Source: Bos javanicus | Lineage: Eukaryota > Chordata > Mammalia > Artiodactyla > Bovidae | NCBI RefSeq assembly: GCF_032452875.1 | Contig: NC_083881.1 | Span: forward strand, 64,549,689-64,613,688 | Direction: 5' to 3' | Length of the DNA stretch: 64,000 bases | Shown: piece by piece, positions 11,421 through 21,975 of the stretch | Numbering within the stretch: the first letter of the stretch is position 1 | Layout: each line of letters opens with the position of its first letter | Notes under the pieces: model-generated | The model's input: the letters and a program-made list of their open reading frames with translations, nothing else | What the model was told of the DNA's origin: nothing | The model's database searches: none | Program-made: the position numbers and the translations under genes

Positions 11421-12782
11421 AGTAATAGTATAGGGGTGTGCAGGTAAGCAAAGCTTGGAAACTTTGGGTTAAGCTGCAGGCACACTAAGATCCTGTCTCC
11501 TGGGGCTGCATTCACCTTTACTCATCCCGAGTCACTCTCTCTGTCTCTAAAAGGCAAAGAGAAAAGCACAGAAAATTGATACATGAGCTTAATTCTATCA
11601 ATAATGAGAATCAGATCAGATCAGATCAGTCGCTCAGTCGTGTCCGACTCTTTGCGACCCCATGAATCGCAGCACGCCAGGCCTCCCTGTCCATCACCAA
11701 CTCCTGGAGTTCACCCAGACTCACATCCATCGAGTCAGTGATGCCATCCAGCCATCTCATCCTCTGTCGTCCCCTTCTCCTCTTGCCCCCAATCCCTCCC
11801 AGCATCAGAGTCAACTTTTCCAATGAGTCAACTCTTCGCATGAGGTGGCCAAAGTACTGGAGTTTCAGCTTTAGCATCATTCCTTCCAAAGAAATCCCAG
11901 GGCTGATCTCCTTCAGAATGGCCTGGTTGGATCTCCTTGCAGTCCAAGGGACTGTCAAGAGTCTTCTCCAACACCACAGTTCAAAAGCATCAATTCTTCA
12001 GCACGCAGCCTTCTTCACAGTCCAACTCTCACATCCATACATGACCACAGGAAAAACCATAGCCTTGACTAGACGAACCTTTGTTGGCAAAGTAATGTCT
12101 CTGCTTTTTAATATGCTCTCTAGGTTGGTCATAACTTTCCTTCCAAGGAGTAAGCATCTTTTAATTTCATGGCTGCAGTCACCATCTGCAGTTGTTTTGG
12201 AGCCCAGAAAAATAAAGTCTGACACTGTTTCCACTGTTTCCCCATCTATTTCCCATGAAGTGATGGGACCAGATGCCATGATCTTCGTTTTCTGAATGTT
12301 GAGCTTTAAGCCCACTTTTTCACTCTCCACTTTCACTTTCATCAAGAGGCTTTTGAGTTCCTCTTCACTTTCTGCCATAAGGGAGGTGTCATCTGCATAT
12401 CTGAGGTTATTGATATTTCTCCTGGCAATCTTGATTCTGGCTTGTGTTCTTCCAGTCCAGCATTTCTCATGATGTACTCTACATATAAGTTAAATAAACA
12501 GGGTGACAATATACAGCCTTGACGAACTCCTTTTCCTATTTGGAACCAGTCTGTTGTTCCATGTCCAGTTCTAACTGTTGCTTCCTGACCTGCATACAAA
12601 TTTCTCAAGAGGCAGATCAGGTGGTCTGGTATTCCCATCTCTTTCAGAATTTTCCACAGTTTATTGTGATCCACACAGTCAAAGGCTTTGGCATAGTCAA
12701 TAAAGCAGAAATAGATGTTTTTCTGGAACTCTCTTGCTTTTTCCATGATCCAGCGGATGTTGGCAATTTGATCTCTGGTTCC

Positions 12783-13721
12783 TCAGCCTTTTCTAAAACC
12801 AGCTTGAACATCAGGAAGTTCATGGTTCACATATTGCTGAAGCCTGGCTTGGAGAATCTTGAGCATTACTTTACTAGCGTGTGAGATGAGTGCAATTGTG
12901 CGGTAGTTTGAGCATTCTTTGGCATTGCCTTTCTTTGGGATTGGAATGAAAACTGACCTTTTCCAGTCCTGTGGCCACTGCTGAGTTTTCCAAATTTGCT
13001 GGCATATTGAGTGCAGCCCTTTCACAGCATCATCTTTCAGGATTTGAAATAGCTCCACTGGAATTCTATCACCTCCACTAGCTTTGTTTGTAGTGATGCT
13101 TTCTAAGGCCCACTTGACTTCACATTCCAGGATGTCTGGCTCTAGGTGAGTGATCACACCATCGTGATTATCTGGGTCATGAAGATCTTTTTTGTACAGT
13201 TCTTCTGTGTATTCTTGCCATCTCTTCTTAATATCTTCTGCTTCTGTTAGGTCCATACCATTTCTGTCCTTTATCGAGCCCATCTTTGCATGAAATGTTC
13301 CTTTGGTATCTCTGATTTTCTTGAAGAGATCCCTAGTCTTTCCCATTCTGTTGTTTTCCTCTATTTCTTTGCATTGATTGCTGAAGAAGGCTTTCTTATC
13401 TCTTCTTGCTATTCTTTGGAACTCTGCATTCAGATGCTTATATCTTTCCTTTTCTCCTTTGCTTTTCACTTCTCTTCTTTTCACAGCTATTTGTAAGGCC
13501 TCCCCAGACAGCCATTTTGCTTTTTTGCATTTCTTTTCCATGGGGATGGTCTTGATCCCTGTCTTCTGTACAATGTCACGAACCTCATTCCATAGTTCAT
13601 CAGGCACTCTGTCTATCAGATCTAGGCCCTTAAATCTATTTCTCACTTCCACTGTATGACCATAAGGGATTTGATTTAGGTCATACCCGAATGGTCTAGT
13701 GCTTTTCCCTACTTTCTTCAA
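12783..13721 (-). pseudogene. BovB reverse-transcriptase N-terminal ORF remnant
   Basis: 312 open codons covering the linker after the endonuclease and the first RT blocks. Visible pieces are 'KIRDTKGTFHAKMGSIKD', 'ASGGDRIPVELFQILKDDA', 'SVFIPIPKKGNAKECSNYR' and 'LPDVQAGFRKG'. It ends at a TGA where the plus-strand copy at 15.3 kb keeps AGA. The open stretch is long but lacks the catalytic YADD part, which lies in other frames further left. Confidence 0.88.
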
Positions 13722-14060
13722 TTTAAGTCTGAATTTGGCAATAAGGAGTTCATGGTCTGAGCCACAGTCAGCTCCTGGTCTTGTTTTTGCTGACTGTATA
13801 GAGCTTCTCCATCTTTGGCTGCAAAGAATATAATCAATCTGATTTCGGTATTGACCATCTGGTGATGTCCATGCATAGAGTCTTCTCTTGTGTTGTTGGA
13901 AGAGGGTGTTTGTTATGACCAGTGCATTTTCTTGGCAAAACTCTATTAGTCTTTGCCTTGCTTCATTCCGTATTCCAAGGTCAAATTTGCCTGTTACTCC
14001 AGGTGTTTCTTGACTTCCTACTTTTGCATTCCAGTCCCCTATAATGAAAAGGACATCTTT

Positions 14061-14531
14061 TTAGGGTGTTAGTTCTAAAAGGTCTTGTAGGTCTTCATAG
14101 AACCATTCAACTTCAGCTTTTTCCACGTTACTGGTTGGGGCATAGACTTGGATTACTGTGATATTGAATGGTTTGCCTTGGAAACGAACAGAGATCCTTC
14201 TGTCGTTTTTGAGACTGCCTCCAAGTACTGCATTTCGGACTCTTTTGTTGACCATGATGGCCACTCCATTTCTTCTGAGGGATTCCTGCCCACAGTAGTA
14301 GATATAATGGTCATCTGAGTTAAATTCACCCATTCCAGTCCATTTGAGTTCGCTGATTCCTAGAATGTCGACATTCACTCTTGCCATCTCTTGTTTGACC
14401 ACTTCCAATTTGCCTTGATTCATGGACCTGACATTCCAGGTTCCTATGCAATACTGCTCTTTACAGCATCGGACCTTGCTTCTATCACCAGTCACATCCA
14501 CAGCTGGGTATTCTTTTTGCTTTGGCTCCAT
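14061..14531 (-). pseudogene. BovB endonuclease-domain ORF remnant
   Basis: A 156-codon open frame starting at a methionine codon. It contains the RTE endonuclease N-terminal motifs 'CIGTWNVRSMNQGKLE', 'ISELKWTG' and 'VIQVYAPTSNVEKAE'. The downstream catalytic motifs ('GDWNAKVG', 'SDHELL') are readable in the same frame after the premature stop, so the domain was broken by one nonsense change in the T-run at about 14,058-14,064. This is part of a dead retrotransposon, not a host gene. Confidence 0.88.
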
Positions 14532-14810
14532 CCCTTCATTCTTTAGCTGGTGATATAAAAGAGATGGAAAGCTTAGAAGGCGGGTCTTGGAGTTTAGAAT
14601 GAGGAAGTAGGACTCTGGGAGCTCCCCAAAGTTTGAGACTGAGTCATGGTCACCTTTGCTTCCACAAAAACTGTGATGAAGTATGGCCCAGAGTAACCTC
14701 AGTAAATGTTTATAAAATAAGTCCCTTAGACTGAGAGGGAGTAGAGTTTTTATATTTCTTTATTTAGGGAAATGCTAGTTGTGGTCTGATTCCACTTAAA
14801 ATAGGATGAC

Positions 14811-15147
14811 TTGGGCTCCCCTGCTGGCTCAGTGGTAAAGAATCCACCTGCCAATGCAGGAGACACAGGTTCGATTCCTGGTTCAGGAAGATCCCGGATG
14901 CTGCAGAGCAACTAAGCCCGTGCACCACAACTGCTGAGCCTGTGCTCTAGAGCCTTGGAACCGCAACTACTGAGCCCGCATGTTGCAACTGCTGAAGCAC
15001 GTGTGCCTAGAGCCGGTGCTCTGCAACAAGAGAAGCCACAGCAGTGAGAAGCCTGCTTACTGGAATGAAGAGTAGCCTCCACTCTCTGCAACTAGAGAAA
15101 CAACCACAGGGCAGCGAAGACCTAGCACAGCCAAAACAAAAAAATCA
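14811..15147 (+). mobile_element. CHR-type tRNA-Glu SINE
   Basis: The tRNA-like head 'tggctcagtggtaaagaatcc', with an RNA polymerase III B box in 'ggttcgattcctgg', is followed by the repeating body 'gcaactactgagcc' and a C/A-rich tail ending 'cacagccaaaac'. This is a cetartiodactyl CHR-family SINE, full length. Confidence 0.9.
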
Positions 15148-15266
15148 CTTAAGAAGAATGAGAGGACCAGAAATTGAAAATTAAATTTAAAAATTAAAAT
15201 GTAGTTATGGATAATCTCAACATGGCAGTAAATAGAGGCCAAATGGCTTTCAGATGAGGTTGGCAT

Positions 15267-16452
15267 TGGTTTTAGAAAAGGCAGAGGAACCAGAGATCAA
15301 ATTGCCAACATCCGCTGGATCATGGAAAAAGCAAGAGAGTTCCAAAAAAACATCTATTTCTGCTTTATTGACTACGCCAAAGCCTTTGACTGTGTGGATC
15401 ACAATAAACTGGAAAATTCTGAAAGAGATGGGAATACCAGACCACCTGATCTGCCTCTTGAGAAATTTGTATGCAGGTCAGGAAGCAACATTTAGAACTG
15501 GACATGGAACAACAGACTGGTTCCAAATAGGAAAAGGAGTTCGTCAAGGCTGTATATTGTCACCCTGTTTATTTAACTTATATGTAGAGTACATCATGAG
15601 AAATGCTGGACTGGAAGAAACACAAGCCAGAATCAAGATTGCCAGGAGAAATATCAATAACCTCAGATATGCAGATGACACCTCCCTTATGGCAGAAAGT
15701 GAAGAGGAACTCAAAAGCCTCCTGATGAAAGTGAAAGTGGAGAGTGAAAAAGTGGGCTTAAAGCTCAACATTCAGAAAACGAAGATCATGGCATCTGGTC
15801 CCATCACTTCATGGGAAATAGATGGGGAAACAGTGGAAACAGTGTCAGACTTTATTTTTCTGGGCTCCAAAACAACTGCAGATGGTGACTGCAGCCATGA
15901 AATTAAAAGATGCTTACTCCTTGGAAGGAAAGTTATGACCAACCTAGAGAGCATATTAAAAAGCAGAGACATTACTTTGCCAACAAAGGTTCGTCTAGTC
16001 AAGGCTATGGTTTTTCCTGTGGTCATGTATGGATGTGAGAGTTGGACTGTGAAGAAGGCTGCGTGCTGAAGAATTGATGCTTTTGAACTGTGGTGTTGGA
16101 GAAGACTCTTGACAGTCCCTTGGACTGCAAGGAGATCCAACCAGGCCATTCTGAAGGAGATCAGCCCTGGGATTTCTTTGGAAGGAATGATGCTAAAGCT
16201 GAAACTCCAGTACTTTGGCCACCTCATGCGAAGAGTTGACTCATTGGAAAAGTTGACTCTGATGCTGGGAGGGATTGGGGGCAAGAGGAGAAGGGGACGA
16301 CAGAGGATGAGATGGCTGGATGGCATCACTGACTCGATGGATGTGAGTCTGGGTGAACTCCAGGAGTTGGTGATGGACAGGGAGGCCTGGCGTGCTGCGA
16401 TTCATGGGGTCGCAAAGAGTCGGACACGACTGAGCGACTGATCTGATCTGAT
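15267..16452 (+). mobile_element. BovB (RTE) LINE, 5'-truncated, copy 3 (inverted partner of copy 2)
   Basis: Starts at 'tggttttagaaaaggc' and covers the RT core to the 3' end ('gactgatctgatctgat'). A 271-codon frame (15,254-16,069) includes 'PDHLICLLRNLYAGQEA', 'GVRQGCILSPCLFNLYVEY' and the YADD box at 15,668-15,679. It ends at the same premature stop as copy 2. A further 110-codon frame (16,109-16,441) gives the C-terminus. A 2-nt deletion ('ctggaaaa' for 'ctgtggaaaa', about 15,410) breaks the upstream reading. It shares private variants with copy 2: the altered 'KKAAC' stop context, a 3-nt insertion in 'ggaaaagttgactctg', and 'ccaaaacaactgcag'. Confidence 0.93.
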
Positions 16453-16654
16453 ACAAAAAGGAAAATGAAAGGTATCAATCACCTCCAAGAATAATACCAA
16501 GGCTGAAGAGTAGTCTGAAACTTGTATATAATGCTAAAGATATTCATTTGTTGCAAATATTTTATTGAGGAAAAACATCAAACATGTGCAAAAGTAGACA
16601 GAATAGTATGATGAAATACTGTGTAACCATGATCCAGCCACAGTAATGCTTATT

Positions 16655-16795
16655 TGACCAGGGGGTCAGCAAGTTCTGGCCTAAGGGCCAAGCCTAGCCC
16701 ACTAGTTGTTTTTATAAATAAAGTTTTATTGGAACACAGTCAAATTCATTCCTTTATATTGATATTTTGCCTGTGGCTGCAGTCACATTGGATCT
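16655..16795 (+). repeat. hAT-type nonautonomous DNA transposon remnant (MER20-like)
   Basis: The text 'ggggtcagcaagttctggcctaagggccaa' ... 'ataaagttttattggaacacag' ... 'tgcctgtggctgc' resembles the common mammalian MER20-like repeat. I recognise the type more surely than the exact family. Confidence 0.45.
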
Positions 16796-16992
16796 TCCCT
16801 GGTGGCTCAGACAGTAAAGTGTCTGCCTACGATGCAGGAGACCTGGGTTCAATCCCTGGGTTGGGAAGATCTGGAGAAGGAAATGGCAACCCATTGCAGT
16901 ATTTTTGCCTGGAAAATCCCATGGATGGAGGAACCTGGTAGGCTATAGTCCACGGGGTCGCAAAGAGTCAGACATGACCGAGGGACTTAACA
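16795..16992 (+). mobile_element. Bov-tA SINE
   Basis: A tRNA-Glu-derived head ('ccctggtggctcagacagtaaag', B box 'gggttcaatccctgg') is joined to a BOV-A body ('ggagaaggaaatggcaacccattgcagt' ... 'gtcgcaaagagtcagacatgacc'). Full length, plus orientation. Confidence 0.92.
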
Positions 16993-17294
16993 GGATAGTT
17001 GGATACTGTCAGCAAAGACGTTGGCCCACAGCCACTACCTGGCTCTTCATAGAAACCATTTGCTAACCTCCGATTATTTCTCCCCTAGTCAACATCCCCG
17101 CCACTTTTCTCTACCTGCCTGCCAGCCCCACTTGTATTATATTGAAGGAAATAATCATCATCAAGCCATTTGATTGAGAAATATTTCAGTATGTACTTCT
17201 AAACCGTAAGGTCACTTTCATTCCAAAGAAGAGATTTTACAATAATTTGTTAATTTCATAAATAGCCAGTATGTGTTCCCATAATTGGAGAAAT

Positions 17295-17460
17295 TAGGAT
17301 CCCACATGCCTCAGGCAACTGGGCCTACACACTGCAACTGCTGGGCCCGCATGCCTGAACTAGGGAAAAGCCTGCGCACTGCAGCAAGGAGCCCCTGCAC
17401 CACAACAAAAGATCATGCCTGCTGCAACTAAGGGCTGATGCGGGCAAAAATAAAAAAAAT
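17295..17460 (+). mobile_element. CHR-type SINE body, 5'-truncated
   Basis: The body 'gatcccacatgcctcaggcaac' ... 'ctgcgcactgcagcaaggagcc' ... 'tgctgcaactaagggc' ends in an A-rich tail. The tRNA head is missing. Confidence 0.75.
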
Positions 17461-18686
17461 ACATAATTTAAAAATAATAACTGAAAAGAAAAGCTATAGC
17501 TGATTCTTTTTTTTTCTCCAGGGACCCCTTACCCTATCCACTAATATTATCAGTCATTAGTCTAGTTATTATCTTAAAATATTGTGTGTCACAGCAGTAA
17601 AAAATGATCTTTTTCAATTACTTTGTCAGGTATTTGTGCATTTTAAAGTCCTTTGTCATGTACAGACAGTTGTTGTTGTATTCTGATACTTTTGCAAAAG
17701 TGCCTCATCTTCCAGAAGATTCATAGTAAGGACTTTGGGACAAGTACATGTTTCTGATAACTTTCAGATCATACAGCTGAATTTGGTAAGAAATGAAAGA
17801 ATCCTAATGGAAAATCTGATGGTGTCATAAAACTATTAACAAAAGAATTGCTTGTTGAGTGAACTGGTAAATATGGTTATATTAATTTTCATGCTTTTTT
17901 GTCTGGAATATTATTGGTTTTGATCTGTGTTTTCCAGATATAAGGAAACTCTTCCCCTCATGCTAATTATGATTTAAAAGCAATTTGGTAAATTACATCT
18001 CTATGAGTAGAATTGAAACACTTATCTTTTCTCTCTACCTGATTCATTCAGAAATCAGAAGTTCTTAGGTTCTGAACAGCCTTATCAGGCAAACAAGAAA
18101 GGCTGCTTCCTGGAAGGTGCAGGAATCTATATATTTGAGGGACCTCTAGAAGAAAGAAATTCATCCAGCCCTTGGCATGGCTTTCCTGGCCTTGAGAGGA
18201 CTATAAAAAGTTCAAAGACTCCTTATGTAAAGTTCCGATATAGCCAGTGTAAAAATCCTATGTAATCAGTTAACCAGACTTAATTTGTAAGCAAATTAGT
18301 CTCAATTTAGTTGTATGTGGTAAAAGTGAGGGTAATTTTAGAGAGAAAAAGGTTATATTTTAATGGCTATTAAATTCTAGTTCTGTTAATTAAGGTCTGT
18401 ATTTACTAAGACTCACCTCCCAGATTGCTCAACTCCTAGATATATAGCAGTATGTCTTTGAGTTCTGCAGGAACTAAGGCCCTCACCCACCCAGGTGGAG
18501 GATGGTAACGCGAGGCTGCGCACCAGTCCCGGACACCGCTTGGTTTTTTCACCACCAGCCAATTGCAAGAAAGTCACACAATCTCCAGCCCTCACGGTAA
18601 AGTTTGCGCTTAAAAACTCTTCCCCACAAACTATCAGGGAATTCAGGTCTTTTGAGGGTGGGTGGCCTGTTCTCTCTGCTTGTTTG
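17461..18686. other. Intergenic sequence, nothing recognised
   Basis: AT-rich unique-looking sequence. I see no splice-flanked coding interval, no clear repeat beyond short T-runs and no RNA gene. Confidence 0.55.
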
Positions 18687-18905
18687 TGTGTGCACTTAGT
18701 CGCTCAGTCGTGTCTGACTCTTTGCTACCCCCTCAACTGTAGCTTGCCAGGCTCCTCTGTCCATGGAATTTTCCAGGCAAGAATACTGGAATGGGTTGCC
18801 ATTTCCCACTCCAGAGGATCTTTCTGATGCAGGGATCAAAGCCCTGTCTTCTGCGTCTCCTGCACTGGCAGATGGATTCTATACCACTCCACCACCTGGG
18901 AAGCC
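18687..18905 (-). mobile_element. Bov-tA SINE, antisense
   Basis: The BOV-A body in antisense ('cgctcagtcgtgtctgactc' ... 'gaatgggttgccatttccc') is followed by the antisense tRNA-like head ('ctgcactggcagatggattc' ... 'cacctgggaagccc'). Confidence 0.92.
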
Positions 18906-19059
18906 CATAAACCTTTCTCTGCTCTAAACTCTGACATTTCAGTTTGTTTAGTCTGTGTCTTGGGACAACAATAAGTAGCCTGAAAAATGTTGCTGAGGTA
19001 CAAATCTACTTTGACCTTCAGTAACCACCAATTATGACTGAAAGGTTTCACTCCCCAGA

Positions 19060-19825
19060 ACCATCTGTTAACAAGTCTCTGAGAACAAAGAGTCCATGAC
19101 CTGCTTCATGATCTGCCTAATAGCAGAGCCTGGTATCAATCCATATATGTTGAATCAATATTATGTAGCCTATAAATCCTTCACAGTACTTGCTGAGTTG
19201 ACTTCAATAATGCAGTACCAATTCAGGTTATTTCAATAAAAACCAAGTCTGACACCCTGAAGGCACAAGAGTCTTACCTTTACAGACTACTTTCCATAAA
19301 CTTCCAGATGTCTTCCTTTAAAAACACCAGTCTCTTACTAAAAGTCCACACAAGTACTTCCATCAAAATTTGTTCAACTCTGCTAAGCGGGTAATTGCTT
19401 CTGCAACAGCTAGGTCAGCTGTCCACTACAGCATCCACTGGTTGGGATTCATGATATTACTCTGTTTATGCCTGTCTCATTTGCTGAGCTGTGAGCTTCT
19501 GGAACTTGGCTGTCTGGTTCACTGTTTACCCAAACAAGTGGCTATATGCATAAGGATAGTCATAATGAAAATGTTCGTTTGTGCACATAGTCGGAGCAAT
19601 CCATGCATGTCCAGGAAGATTTGTGCTGTATTTGTAGGGTATATATTTATTTAAATTCACACATTTAAAATCTTTGAATTCCTTAATCAGTTCATATCAA
19701 CTCTGTGTATGAGTAAGATCAGTATGTCCAATTTACTAAAGAAACTGACGCAGAAGGTCAAAGTCTAAATAAATCCAAAGTTACCCAAGGAAGAGACTGA
19801 AAACCCTGGTTAACGTCAGCTGTGA
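19060..19825. other. Upstream flank of the COX6C CpG island
   Basis: Mostly unique AT-rich sequence leading into the promoter. The piece near 19,690-19,770 ('ccaatttactaaagaaactgacgc') could be a worn MIR fragment. No gene recognised. Confidence 0.5.
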
Positions 19826-19904
19826 CCAGCGGGAGGCGCGCCGGAGGTTTTTTGGACTCTTTCGGCCACCGTAGCCGGGTCCCCTCTCCGTTCCCTCTAT
19901 TTAG

Positions 19905-19914
19905 GCGCCTGCGC
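19905..19914. promoter_or_regulatory. COX6C: NRF-1-like site in the COX6C promoter
   Basis: The sequence GCGCCTGCGC differs by one base from the palindromic NRF-1 core GCGCATGCGC. It lies within tens of bases upstream of exon 1. NRF-1 is the established activator of many nuclear respiratory-chain genes, so the position fits. Binding is inferred. Confidence 0.55.
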
Positions 19915-19924
19915 GCTGCGGAAA

Positions 19925-19968
19925 CGCCGTCCATTTCTCCATCAGCCTGAGAGGACATCGCGGTTGAG
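19925..19968 (+). other. COX6C: COX6C exon 1 (5'UTR)
   Basis: 'catcagcctgagaggacatc' leads to a strong donor, GAG|gtgagt, at 19,968/19,969. The 3' edge is firm; the transcription start is estimated from the CpG island and known COX6C 5'UTRs. No ATG occurs in the last 40 bases. Confidence 0.75.
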
Positions 19969-20917
19969 GTGAGTCGTGTGCCTACCTCCTCCCTTGTTTG
20001 GATTCCCCCGCCTGCCGCCTCCCGCTGCCGGTCTGCCTCTCTAGCCGTTACTCTCCATCTCTAGGGGCGGGAAACCTCGGACCTCTGGCCCGTGTCGACC
20101 CCAGCTTCCCGGCGTTGCGGCCTCTTCGGGGAGGGTCTCCCGGGGACCCCGGGTTTGCTGAGGGGCGTGAGAGGGGCCTGGAGGGACCGCCAGGCTTCGG
20201 AGGCAGCCGGCCCGGCCCCGGGGACCGTTGCGTGTCTCACTGCGTTGAGCGTGACCTTGGCGGCGTCCTTTGACCTGTCCGGTCCCGGTGTTTTCACCTG
20301 CAGAAAGGGAGCGGTTTCCCCCTCCTCCGGGCCCCGGGCGGGAGGGGCGCCGTCGGCTTTGTGGTAGCCTTGGGGTTGGGGTTGGGAGGCTGGGGGCCGG
20401 GGGCGGGCCTCCCTCCCGCAGCCGCCCCCGCGCGCGCAGGGCCTTCCCTCCCCGCGCGGGCGGCGCTCGCCGAGGGCCCGGGGGACCTGCTGGGGGGCCC
20501 GCCCGGGTGTTAGTCCTGACTGCGCGACCTTGAAATGTTTCCTTAACCTTCGTGCGTCCAGGTTTTTGTCAGTAAAACGGGAAAACACCTGTCTCACAGG
20601 ATTAAATGAATTGGTGGTAGAGTTGTTTGCACTTGTGCTATCAATCTAGAGCCACTGCTGATCTTTCCTGTAATTCGGAGAGGCCTGTGTCATTCTTGTT
20701 CCCCGGTTACTGTTGGGTCGCAGCCGTCTTGCTTATTTAGGGTGGTCGTTCAGCGTGTGAAAGGGAAAAAGATGAAGTCACTAAGCCCCTAAAGATCCTA
20801 GGTTTTGGTAGAGGAGTTGGTCCACTGTCCTGCTTGTGTCTCTAGGTACTAAAATGTATTGTGCATAAGAGTTCTAAGAGCTCTCTCTCATTCTAGCCGT
20901 CGAGAAGAAAAACTGCC

Positions 20918-21028
20918 ATGTCCACTGCTTTGGCAAAACCTCAGATGCGTGGCCTTCTGGCCAGACGTCTGCGATTTCATATTGTTGGCGCATTCATGGT
21001 TTCTCTGGGGTTTGCAACTTTCTATAAG
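20918..21028 (+). CDS. COX6C: COX6C coding exon 2 (residues 1-37)
   Basis: The acceptor 'cattctag' ends at 20,896, followed by a 21-nt leader and the ATG at 20,918 in good context (ctgccATGt). Thirty-seven codons run from MSTALAKPQMRGLLARRLRF to 'GFATFYK'. The donor is AAG|gtatgt at 21,029 and the intron is phase 0. This half gives the short basic matrix-side segment (about residues 1-18) and the start of the single transmembrane helix (about 20-37, 'FHIVGAFMVSLGFATFY'). COX6C has no cleaved presequence; its own N-terminus directs import. Reading through the donor gives an apparent 63-residue frame, which is an artefact of ignoring splicing. Confidence 0.97.
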
Positions 21029-21344
21029 GTATGTATGTTTTATTTTTACTTTGTGCTCGCAGTCGAAAAATGTTTTCAATTTGAAAATATATTTCATTTT
21101 CGTAGATAGCTCATAGAAGAGTCTTTTAAAGAAATTCCCTCTGTAGGGTGCTCCCTTGCTCTTACCTTTCTCTACCCACTTCAGTGTGATGGGGACAGTA
21201 TTTCTTATTCTCCAGATGGCTTGTCTTCCATCTTTAAATGAAGCTTAATTTGGTTGGGCTGCCATAACAAAATACCACAAAGTGGGTGGCTTCCACAGTA
21301 GAAAAAATTTTTGAGGCTAAAAATCCAAGATCAGGATAGCTGTC

Positions 21345-21475
21345 GGGGACTTCCCTGACCATCCAGTGGTTAAGACTCCAAGCTTCCATTGCAGGGGGCA
21401 CGGGTTCTATCCCTGGTTGGGAAACTTAAGATCCCACCTGCCACAAGTGTGGCCAAAAACAACCAAAAAAACTTT
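21345..21475 (+). mobile_element. Short CHR-like tRNA SINE in COX6C intron 2
   Basis: A tRNA-like head ('gggacttccctgaccatccagtggttaagactcc', B box 'gggttctatccctggt') plus 'gatcccacctgccacaagtg' and an A-rich tail. Sense to COX6C; diverged. Confidence 0.85.
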
Positions 21476-21651
21476 GGGGTTGATTTCTTCTGCTGCCTCT
21501 CTGCTTGACTTTGTAGAAGATGGCTGTTTTCTCCCTCTCATCACATGGTCCTATATGTGTTAGTATGTTTCTGTCTGAATTTTTTCCTCCTGTAAGGATG
21601 CTAGTCAGATTAGGATCCATCCTAAAAAGTTCATTTTAACTTAGTTACTTC

Positions 21652-21852
21652 TTTGTTGTTTAGTTGCTAAGTCATGTCCAACTCGTGTGACCCCATGGAC
21701 TGCAGCCCGCCAGGCTTCTCTGTCCATGGGATTTCCCAGGCAGGAATACTGGAATACTGGAGTGCATTGCTCTTTCCCTCTCCAGGGGCTCTTCCCGGCC
21801 CAGGGATTGAACCACGGTGAATTCTTGACCACCGAGCCACTAGGGAAGCCCT
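21652..21852 (-). mobile_element. Bov-tA SINE, antisense, in COX6C intron 2
   Basis: A (ttg)n tail complement, BOV-A body antisense ('catggactgcagcccgccagg'), then the tRNA-like head antisense ('accaccgagccactagggaagccc'). It contains a small 'ggaatact' duplication near 21,746. Confidence 0.9.
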
Positions 21853-21975
21853 AATTACTTATTTAATAAAATAATAGGCTTCAAGGTGAACAGAAGCTTG
21901 GTCATTTACATTGTCTTTAGATATTGTTTCTAATAATCTAAAAAATAAACCCTGAATGTGATTGTTACCTTTTAG

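Larger units (their letters stand above)
11615..14535 (-). mobile_element. BovB (RTE) LINE, nearly full length, copy 2
   Basis: About 2.9 kb of the roughly 3.2-kb BovB unit, with its 3' end on the left. Decoded from the right, it carries an apurinic-endonuclease-like domain (14,061-14,531, 156 codons, 'GTWNVRSM', 'ELKWTGMGEF', 'YAPTS'). A linker and RT N-terminal part follow (12,783-13,721, 312 codons). Next come the RT core with 'CFIDYAKAFDCVDHNKLWK' (12,342-12,746), the YADD box (plus strand 12,388-12,399) and the C-terminal part (11,626-12,378). It is inactive: there is a nonsense codon after the first 156 codons, another at about 12,785 (AGA to TGA), a one-base deletion near 12,443 and a stop in the C-terminal 'KKAAC' segment. 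No single ORF remains. Confidence 0.93.
19830..20545. promoter_or_regulatory. COX6C: COX6C CpG-island promoter
   Basis: The composition changes sharply from AT-rich to very GC- and CpG-rich at about 19,830 and back at about 20,540. The island covers the noncoding first exon and the start of intron 1, the usual arrangement for a broadly expressed nuclear gene for a mitochondrial protein. There is no TATA box at the expected distance; 'ctatttaggcgcc' is only a weak AT patch. CpG-rich blocks near 20,400-20,510 continue into intron 1. Confidence 0.88.

Noticed and set aside
11738..12295. 185-codon open frame on the plus strand, repeated at 15,772-16,329 on the minus strand
   Set aside because: It is the antisense of the BovB RT C-terminal part. 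Its duplication reflects the inverted BovB arms, not a repeated gene.
14811..15147. tRNA-like heads of SINEs considered as tRNA genes
   Set aside because: The B-box-containing heads lack an intact cloverleaf and are joined to CHR or BOV-A bodies; they are SINEs.
20061..20597. 178-codon minus-strand frame in the COX6C CpG island
   Set aside because: Arg/Pro/Gly-rich translation caused by GC-rich sequence with few stops; no domain and no splice or start support.
20918..21109. Single 63-residue protein from unspliced COX6C exon 2
   Set aside because: The last 26 residues come from reading through the gtatgt donor; the spliced product is the 74-residue subunit.
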